DNA from: Candidatus Tayloriibacteriota bacterium
Lineage (GTDB): Bacteria > Patescibacteriota > Minisyncoccia > Phycocordibacterales > PALSA-1337
Reading direction: 5' to 3'
DNA length: 27,173 nucleotides
Assembly: GCA_026395105.1 (NCBI GenBank)
Contig: JAPLZH010000014.1
Location: 1-27,173, forward strand
Below the pieces are notes generated by a model. It searched no databases and was not told the origin of the DNA. It saw only the letters and a list, made by a program, of their open reading frames with translations. This document shows positions 21,457 through 27,173 of this stretch, piece by piece. The translations under genes and the position numbers were made by a program. How positions within the stretch are numbered: the stretch's first letter is position 1; every line of letters starts with the position of its first letter.

Positions 21457-22302
21457 GTGATATATATAAGAGCAAAGAGATTAATAAGATTATTTTTACC
21501 GACGCTCATTCTCTTTTTTCCAATTTTCATTTTAGCCGCTACCTCCACTAACTTTTCCGCAAAAGCTGAGAATACTGGGCCGACGGATTTTTCAGCCAGT
21601 TCTTCGAATTTTAAATTTAAGGCTGAGGTTGGTGCACCTGGTGTCGGTAAATCTACCAGTTCGAATTTCGTTATTAAACATGGAAACTGGTGGATAGTGG
21701 ATGCTACGAGCACGGGAACTAGTTCACTACAGTTCGTTTTAAAATGGGCTATTCCGGAACTTCGAACTGGGCCAGTCGGAACTAATGATGGTTTGATTTT
21801 CTATATAGGTGTTCGAAATGCAGGTAGCACGACGACTGTCCCCTCCTCGATGCAGTTAATAGCCGTTACTAGTTTAGCTACTTCTAGCCCAGACGGTACA
21901 TATTTAGCACCCCTAACCATTTCTAATATCGGTGTTGGTACTTATGATTTCGTCTTTAAAGGTCATCAAACATTGACTAAAAAACTTCAAAGCATAACTG
22001 TGGCTAGCGGAACGAATGAATTAAACTTTTCGCAAAGTAACGGTGCTACATCTACGAAAGGTACTATAGAATTAATGATAGGAGACATTAATGGTTCTAT
22101 TCCCGTGAATACTATGCCGACTGATATCGCAGAGATGGGTGATGATAAGGTGAACGGTGCTGATCTTTCTATAATCCTTTCTCAGTTTAATAATTCTGAT
22201 TCTACAGGAAATGGAAATAGGGCAAATCTAAATCATGACACGACAGTGAATGGTGGAGATTTATCAGCTTTATTAAAGAATTTTGGTAAGATTGGTGAAT
22301 AG
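21457..22302 (+). CDS. Secreted protein with C-terminal dockerin-like repeats
   Basis: A 281-residue exported protein. The N terminus (RAKRLIRLFLPTLILFF then PIFILAATS) is a signal peptide or anchor. The middle is Ser/Thr-rich and probably beta-structured; residues about 95-195 look like one immunoglobulin-like domain. The C-terminal 75 residues contain two dockerin-like calcium-binding repeats: DDKVNGADLSIILSQF, and about 30 residues later NHDTTVNGGDLSALLKNFGK, each a loop rich in D/N followed by a DLSxxL helix, as in type I dockerins. The GTG start is supported by the extended -10 box 6 nt upstream. The cohesin-like gene follows after 36 nt, so an operon and physical pairing are plausible. 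A Walker-A-like GAPGVGKS string is considered accidental. Confidence 0.8.
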   Translation: MIYIRAKRLIRLFLPTLILFFPIFILAATSTNFSAKAENTGPTDFSASSSNFKFKAEVGAPGVGKSTSSNFVIKHGNWWIVDATSTGTSSLQFVLKWAIPELRTGPVGTNDGLIFYIGVRNAGSTTTVPSSMQLIAVTSLATSSPDGTYLAPLTISNIGVGTYDFVFKGHQTLTKKLQSITVASGTNELNFSQSNGATSTKGTIELMIGDINGSIPVNTMPTDIAEMGDDKVNGADLSIILSQFNNSDSTGNGNRANLNHDTTVNGGDLSALLKNFGKIGE

Positions 22303-22338
22303 TAGCCGAATAAATGAAAAATAATTAATAATTTATTT

Positions 22339-25056
22339 ATGAAATTAAATCGAAAAATCTTCATCCTCGCTCTTTTCCTCCTAACTGCTGGCACGGTGTT
22401 CGCTGAGAATTTGCCGACAGGGAGCGGAGACTTTTGGTTTAGATTAGCTACACAGACGCAGACTGGGACAGATAATACTGGAGACGGCGGGAATTATTAC
22501 TATGTCGGACAGGATGTGACTTATAACATTAATGCATTTATAGGTTCGAGCGAACCGTCAAATGCCGCCGACTTCATTTTGCTCTATGATAAGAATAAAG
22601 TTAGCGCTAGTAGTTTAACGATGCTTTCTGCTTATCAGAACTGGATTGGAAGTAACATTGATAATGCGGTCGGTAGATTAACATTAAGCGGATACGGAAA
22701 TCCCGGAGTTTATGTGAGTGGGGCAAAAAGTTACGCCACAGTTAAGATGTCAGCATTAAAACCTACAGGAATTTTCGGAAGTGTGCCTGTATCTACTTTT
22801 ACTATAGATTATACCTCTGGTAGTACTATAGATTCAGGTATTTACAGAGACGGTCTGGATTATATGAATAATAAGGAGGATTATAAGATAAATATCTGGG
22901 CCGATATTAAGAAACCATACGGACAAACTACGGCCATAGCAGATGGAGTAAATGGTGTAACTGTAGACAGTGTATTTCCATTCCGTTTAAGAGATAGTAA
23001 GAATGGTGAAGGGGATGATACAGGAGTGGGAACTGGAGTGAATTCTGCTTCGGCCGGTAGGGTAGTACAAATGAACGATGGAAGTGGAGCTACGAGCATA
23101 ATTTCTAGTACAAACTTTGCCTGTTCGGGGACTTGGAATTCTCTTTGTAATGCGACAGTAGACCCAGATAGTCCGATGTATCCCGGAATCGGAGATAATA
23201 GGAACTGGAAGTATAATACTACATACACAGTAAGAATAGCCGGATTTCAGGATCGCGCATCTTCGAATCAGGTGGTAGCTGGAATAAATGATGCAGAGAC
23301 GAATGGTCCGAATACAATGGATCAGAAGACCTGGACATTTACGACTGAAGCAGATACCGGAGCACCGACGGCCACGGCTGTCAGCCCTACAGCTGGACAA
23401 AGTAGTGTTTCGAATACTACGAGCATCACTATAAATGTTTTAGATAAAAAATCAGCTAGTGTTTCTGGAAGCGGAGTAGATCCGACCACCTGCTCTATAA
23501 ATGTCTCCGCGCCTTCATGGGGGCCTGATGTAGTGTATACATCTGTTTCGCCGACGGTGACAGTGACTGATGTGGATTATGGTAAGAGATTTCTCATAAC
23601 TCCGGCGTCTCCATTTGCACAAAATGAAACTGTCTCTGTGAATATTTCTGGCTGTAAAGATTTAGCCGGAAATACTATGACTGCCTATCCATATTCTTTT
23701 CAAACATCTGATGAAAACCCACCGAGTGTAACTGAATCTCCGAATCACGGAGTTCCGCTTTCTGGTGGAACGATGCATTTGGTTTTATCTGATGACGGCT
23801 CTGGAGTAGATGAAAATAATACAGTAATTCTAGTGAATGGAAATTATTATACGAAGGGTGGCGGAGCGGCGAATATTTCTTATAGCGGAACTGGAATAGA
23901 AACGAACATTTCTTTTGCCTCTAGTAATGACTTCACATCTTTTCTAACTTCTACCTCTAGTAATATTTTAATTTTCGATATACCGATTTCTTCCTATACG
24001 ACAGGCGAATCCGTGGCACTTAGAATCTGGAGCAAAGATATAGCCGGAAATATTATGCCGGATTTTTCTGATTCATATTCCATGGCGGGGCCTGCGGTGG
24101 TAGAAGGATCGACATTCTGTGGCTCTAATACTACATGGAATTGGACTACACAAAAGTGTAATGGGACTGCTTCAGTGACGAATGTTACGACGACGCGTAG
24201 TAGTAGCGGAGGAAGTATTAGATATGCCACGAACACTGTCTATGTTAGTTATCCTGTAATCCAGTATCAGACTTTGCCTATTTATTTAACAAAAGAAGTA
24301 ACGAAATTAGTTTCATCCGGCTCTCCTGCGACAACGACTAACTCTACTACTACTGTCGTGAAAATTGATAAACAAATAATGGACAGAGTCAGCACCGCTT
24401 TGCCGAATAGTGTTCTCGTTATCATTATTATCCTCTCGATAATTATTTTCATCCTACTTAGTTTGAATTCTGTGGCAGTTGATAAAATGATTTTCGCAAG
24501 GAATGAATTATTAATTCTTTCCGCACTTTTGGCCTTCATCGCACTTATGTTTTTCTTCTCTTCTTTCATCGGCCAGAATAATGGACTAAATTCAGATAAT
24601 TATTCTAATGTCAGCGGGCAGGTTTTAGATCCTATAAATAATCAGGCGGTAAATGGAGTGGATTTAGTCGTCGGCGATACATCCATAAAAACGAGTGATG
24701 GTGGAAATTTCAGTTTTGATAATGTAAATGAGAAAATCGGCATAAAAGTTACTAGTCCAAATTTGCATAAAACTTTATACTTTGTGCAAAATAGAAATTC
24801 GGATATTTTCTTCGATGCGAATATGTATAACAGCCTATTTTTAGCATTTGAAAAAGTAAATTCTATTGAAAATAAGGCAAATGTTATTTCACAAGATATG
24901 AAAATCAGTGATGTAAAAGTCATTACACCATACTTTTCAGATAAACTGAATGAAAGATTTGATAAGGTGGTCGAAATAACCATAGATAATAAGGGTAAAT
25001 CAGAAACCTATATAGCAAATAAATCAGGTGAGATTTGGAGAGTTTTCCCCAAATAA
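22339..25056 (+). CDS. Large surface protein: cohesin-like domain, Ig-like domains, two TM helices
   Basis: A 905-residue exported protein with a clear signal peptide (NRKIFILALFLLTAGTVFA). Residues about 45-170 look like a cohesin fold: AADFILLYDKNKVSASSLTM, then VGRLTLSGYGNPG, then ATVKMSALKPTG, following the cohesin order of strands (YDP-type strand, G-x-L/I, sG-x-x-A/F). Bacterial Ig-like domains follow to about residue 590, marked by AGNTM segments. Two transmembrane helices lie at about 690-712 and 722-745, and the end contains a carboxypeptidase-regulatory-like domain (SGQVLDPINNQAVNGVDLVV). The protein is thus membrane-anchored with a long exposed N-terminal part, and could display partner proteins such as the dockerin-like neighbour. 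Confidence 0.78.
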   Translation: MKLNRKIFILALFLLTAGTVFAENLPTGSGDFWFRLATQTQTGTDNTGDGGNYYYVGQDVTYNINAFIGSSEPSNAADFILLYDKNKVSASSLTMLSAYQNWIGSNIDNAVGRLTLSGYGNPGVYVSGAKSYATVKMSALKPTGIFGSVPVSTFTIDYTSGSTIDSGIYRDGLDYMNNKEDYKINIWADIKKPYGQTTAIADGVNGVTVDSVFPFRLRDSKNGEGDDTGVGTGVNSASAGRVVQMNDGSGATSIISSTNFACSGTWNSLCNATVDPDSPMYPGIGDNRNWKYNTTYTVRIAGFQDRASSNQVVAGINDAETNGPNTMDQKTWTFTTEADTGAPTATAVSPTAGQSSVSNTTSITINVLDKKSASVSGSGVDPTTCSINVSAPSWGPDVVYTSVSPTVTVTDVDYGKRFLITPASPFAQNETVSVNISGCKDLAGNTMTAYPYSFQTSDENPPSVTESPNHGVPLSGGTMHLVLSDDGSGVDENNTVILVNGNYYTKGGGAANISYSGTGIETNISFASSNDFTSFLTSTSSNILIFDIPISSYTTGESVALRIWSKDIAGNIMPDFSDSYSMAGPAVVEGSTFCGSNTTWNWTTQKCNGTASVTNVTTTRSSSGGSIRYATNTVYVSYPVIQYQTLPIYLTKEVTKLVSSGSPATTTNSTTTVVKIDKQIMDRVSTALPNSVLVIIIILSIIIFILLSLNSVAVDKMIFARNELLILSALLAFIALMFFFSSFIGQNNGLNSDNYSNVSGQVLDPINNQAVNGVDLVVGDTSIKTSDGGNFSFDNVNEKIGIKVTSPNLHKTLYFVQNRNSDIFFDANMYNSLFLAFEKVNSIENKANVISQDMKISDVKVITPYFSDKLNERFDKVVEITIDNKGKSETYIANKSGEIWRVFPK

Positions 25057-25227
25057 TTACTTCAAATAGGGGGGGTGAAAATGTTAAAATTACCTAGTAA
25101 GTCAAAGGGTTTTTAGCATATTTCACTTTTATTAAATGAAAAAAATTTTTGCTGTACTTTTTAAGGAAATAATTGCCGAATTTGTGTGTATAAAACATAT
25201 AAATAATCTTCTGAAAATGCCATAAAA

Positions 25228-27036
25228 ATGAAGAAGATAATATTATTACTAATAATATTAAGTTTTTCAATATTCTTCTCAGTGAGAGTGGCTTTTGCCT
25301 CCGTCCCTAACTTTTTAAACTATCAGTCAAAGCTCGAAAATGCTACAGGTTCCCCGATCACCACCCTAACCACCATAACCTTCTCTGTCTATAACTCCTC
25401 GACCCTCGGAAGCCCCCTAGACACACCATCCTCAAACGGATCTCTACTCTGGACAGATACTTTCTCAGTTACTCCAGATTCAAACGGATACTTTAACGTA
25501 CAGTTAGGATCAGGAACAGCATTTCCAGCATACTTAAACTTTAATGCAAATAATCTCTGGCTCGGAGTAAAGATTAGTGCAGATACAGAAGCTACTCCTC
25601 GAGTACGCTTAGCCTCAGCCCCTTTTGCTATAAATTCTGGAATAGTTAACGGAATTTCAGCTACTACTTCAGCTACAGCGAATAATCTTCTGGCACTGGA
25701 TAATCTACTAAATTTTAATATAAACACAGGTGCCTACAGCGGAGCATCCTTCTCCATGTCTAGCACCACATCTACCTCTAGCATTATCGGAAACTTTTCT
25801 GTATTAGGAACTTCTGCATTCGCTTCCACGACTATAAAAAGTCTAGTTATCGGCTCTAACTCAAATGCAGTCACCACTCCTCTCTTTACTCTTCAGAACA
25901 CCGCGGGATTCACTTCCTTCTTCCAGACTAATACCACTCCAGAAAACAACATAGTGGGACATCTAGGTGATCTGACTGTAGACAACTCTTCAGGTAACAT
26001 ATACATCAAACAAAATAACACAGGTTCATCTACCGGCTGGTCCCTCGTCGTTACTGATAAAAACCTAGCTTCTACTACTGGTATCATCCCTATCGCTAAA
26101 GGAGGTACTGGTACTTCTACTCTCCCTACCCTCGGCCAGCTACTTATGGGAAATGCATTAGGAGGTTATAACCTAGTCTCTACTTCATCACTCGGGATTT
26201 CTGCTGGAAGTGGCTATGCATCAGGAACTGTTAATAATGGCCTAGCTGGCCAAATTCCTTTCTATTCTGCAAACGGTAATACTTTAACCGCTACCTCCGC
26301 TATTTTTATATCGACTGTAAATGGAAACGTCGGCATCGGCTCATCCACCCCATCATCTCTATTAACCGTAAGTGGTAACGGATGGTTCGGAGGAAATATC
26401 ACATCCACTGGAACTATCTATGCTAATGCCCTTTCTGTCGCTTCTCTCTCTGGCTTACTAAGAGCTACTAACGGATTAATCAGCACTTCTACTATTAATC
26501 TAGCTTCCGCCTCTGATGTATCTGGAACTTTGCCAATAGCGAACGGCGGTACAGGAACTTCCACCGCTCCTACCTTCGGTAAGTTACTTATGGGAAATGC
26601 GTCAGGAGGTTATAATCTAGTCTCTACTTCATCACTCGGGATTTCTGCTGGAGGCTCATCTCAGTGGACGACTTCTGGATCAAACATTTATTATAATACT
26701 GGAAATGTGGGAATTGGGACTACGAGCCAAACTAGATTATTATCTGTAAATGGTAGTGCCCAGTTTGGAGATACTACAATAACAGCAACAACTACTCCTT
26801 TAAATGTTTCTTTGGGTGGAACATATGGAAACAACACTCCAGGGACTGTAGGTAATCTTAAATGGGATATGTTCACTGGTGGTTCTGTCAGATATGGTAT
26901 TGGTATATCGTCGAATTTAATGGAGTATCAAGCAGGGACTAATGGACAACATGCTTTTTTTGTAAATCAGGGAACGGAAGCGATGAGAATTTTGGCTAAT
27001 GGGAATGTCGGAATCGGAAATAGTAGTCCTTCCTGA
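25228..27036 (+). CDS. Secreted fibre-like surface protein, 3' end cut off by an IS
   Basis: The 602 residues remaining start with a signal peptide (KKIILLLIILSFSIFFSVRV, then AFA) and continue with a Ser/Thr/Gly/Asn-rich beta-type chain like phage tail fibres and CPR surface fibres. Repeats include two copies of GGTGTSTxPTxGxLLMGNA (about 290 and 438) and GNVGIG motifs (GNVGIGSSTP, GNVGIGTTSQ, GNVGIGNSSP). The last native codon is TCC at 27031-27033; the stop TGA at 27034-27036 is the first three bases of the IS. The protein therefore breaks off inside a GNVGIGxxSP repeat, and the missing part would normally carry further repeats and perhaps a C-terminal chaperone domain. Codons up to about 26640 are C-rich, unlike the rest. 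The 171 bp upstream hold a run of seven Gs and no clear element. Confidence 0.85.
   Translation: MKKIILLLIILSFSIFFSVRVAFASVPNFLNYQSKLENATGSPITTLTTITFSVYNSSTLGSPLDTPSSNGSLLWTDTFSVTPDSNGYFNVQLGSGTAFPAYLNFNANNLWLGVKISADTEATPRVRLASAPFAINSGIVNGISATTSATANNLLALDNLLNFNINTGAYSGASFSMSSTTSTSSIIGNFSVLGTSAFASTTIKSLVIGSNSNAVTTPLFTLQNTAGFTSFFQTNTTPENNIVGHLGDLTVDNSSGNIYIKQNNTGSSTGWSLVVTDKNLASTTGIIPIAKGGTGTSTLPTLGQLLMGNALGGYNLVSTSSLGISAGSGYASGTVNNGLAGQIPFYSANGNTLTATSAIFISTVNGNVGIGSSTPSSLLTVSGNGWFGGNITSTGTIYANALSVASLSGLLRATNGLISTSTINLASASDVSGTLPIANGGTGTSTAPTFGKLLMGNASGGYNLVSTSSLGISAGGSSQWTTSGSNIYYNTGNVGIGTTSQTRLLSVNGSAQFGDTTITATTTPLNVSLGGTYGNNTPGTVGNLKWDMFTGGSVRYGIGISSNLMEYQAGTNGQHAFFVNQGTEAMRILANGNVGIGNSSPS
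26089..26208 (+). repeat. Intragenic 120-bp repeat, copy 1
   Basis: Encodes the GGTGTSTLPTLGQLLMGNA module through GISAG. It is nearly the same as 26534-26653, with 36 identical bases in a row at 26173-26208. The two copies start 445 bp apart in the same frame. Confidence 0.8.
26534..26653 (+). repeat. Intragenic 120-bp repeat, copy 2
   Basis: Second copy of the module at 26089-26208 (identical stretch at 26617-26652). Differences are scattered in the first two thirds, mostly at third codon positions. Confidence 0.8.
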
Positions 27037-27105
27037 ACTAGCTACCTTTGAAGTAGGACAGTAGAATTAATGTATTAACAAAATAATTAATTTAATTGTC
27101 ATATG
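27034..27105 (+). repeat. 72-bp IS terminal inverted repeat, copy 2
   Basis: Exact inverted copy of 141-212. It provides the in-frame TGA stop of the interrupted gene at its outer edge and the ATG of the transposase frame at its inner edge. Confidence 0.92.
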
Positions 27106-27173
27106 AAATATCATCATTTGTCTTTTGGAGAGAGGTTTTGTATTGAGAAAATGTATAGCGCAGGATCTGCAAT
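27103..27173 (+). CDS. IS30-like transposase, N-terminal fragment (partial)
   Basis: The frame starting at the ATG at 27103 runs off the window after 23 full codons: MKYHHLSFGERFCIEKMYSA and so on. The pattern HLSFxERxxIExxxxAG is the start of the helix-turn-helix (HTH_38) found at the N terminus of IS30-family transposases. The catalytic domain is outside the window. The ATG is at the inner end of the terminal repeat, so the promoter must lie within that repeat or in the fibre gene. The family call rests on this short segment alone. Confidence 0.65.
   Translation, partial: MKYHHLSFGERFCIEKMYSAGSA

Larger units (their letters stand above)
27034..27173 (+). mobile_element. Left end of an insertion sequence (partial), inserted in the fibre gene
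   Basis: Begins exactly where the fibre-gene reading frame is broken, with the 72-bp terminal repeat (27034-27105) shared in inverted form with 141-212. A transposase-like start codon lies at the inner edge of the repeat. The element continues past the window edge. Confidence 0.8.

Noticed and set aside
21631..21663. Walker A (P-loop) string GAPGVGKS in the dockerin-like protein
   Set aside because: It lies in a Ser-rich exported region with no nucleotide-binding fold, Walker B or kinase context; taken as chance.
1..27173. Composite transposon carrying the whole region
   Set aside because: The two IS ends are in the right places, but the interior is core chromosome (rnpB, lepA, valS, murJ), so joint mobility is unlikely.
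1..27173. CRISPR array
   Set aside because: No regularly spaced direct repeats; the only longer repeats are the IS ends and the coding modules in the fibre gene.

Overview
The window is an AT-rich piece of bacterial chromosome that most resembles Candidatus Patescibacteria (CPR), probably the Parcubacteria/Paceibacteria branch. This is an inference from gene content, without database support: an adenosylcobalamin-dependent class II ribonucleotide reductase as the only reductase in view, many short lineage-type proteins of unknown function, secreted proteins with dockerin-like and 'GNVGIG' repeats, a short valyl-tRNA synthetase, and almost no Shine-Dalgarno sequences. UGA is used as a stop (DUF192 gene), so the code looks standard.

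Layout. 1-212: one end of an insertion sequence (IS). 231-1825: two co-directional unknown genes. 1917-2550: a HigB/HigA-type toxin-antitoxin pair. 2550-2758: a GC-rich hairpin cluster and tRNA-Gly(CCC) on the minus strand. 2797-5809: a membrane-anchored DUF192 protein and nrdJ. 5928-6767 (-): a site-2-protease-like membrane metalloprotease. 6912-7297: RNase P RNA, with a strong terminator. 7374-11436: an O-antigen-ligase-like/TPR protein and MurJ. 11473-12466: a strong promoter, a structured RNA that I cannot assign, a small possible nuclease gene and a second structured segment. 12545-13831 (-): a flavoprotein. 14024-15841: lepA. 15850-15960 (-): a 36-residue membrane protein. 16008-17315: FtsB/DivIC-like protein, glutaredoxin, tRNA-Arg(CCT), a small membrane protein and tRNA-Phe(GAA). 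17541-21371: an XRE regulator converging on a minus-strand valS-prsW-hsp20 cluster. 21457-27033: three secreted or surface proteins, the last cut by an IS whose transposase starts at 27103.

How the parts fit. The core is housekeeping: translation (valS, lepA, three tRNAs, rnpB), dNTP synthesis (nrdJ, possibly with the glutaredoxin), envelope building and division (MurJ, Wzy-like, FtsB-like) and membrane or protein quality control (two intramembrane proteases, Hsp20). The accessory layer is at 1-2690, 11437-12540 and 21457-27173.

The points most worth following are: (i) a neighbouring dockerin-like and cohesin-like secreted pair; (ii) a strongly promoted, highly folded RNA directly upstream of a small possible RNase gene; (iii) a recurrent extended -10 promoter (TGnTATAAT-like) placed 6-9 nt before start codons, implying leaderless or nearly leaderless mRNAs for about ten genes and correcting several start sites; (iv) a shared operator-like sequence in front of lepA and the XRE gene; (v) an exact 72-bp inverted repeat at both window ends, marking two IS ends in the same orientation, one of which truncates the last surface-protein gene.
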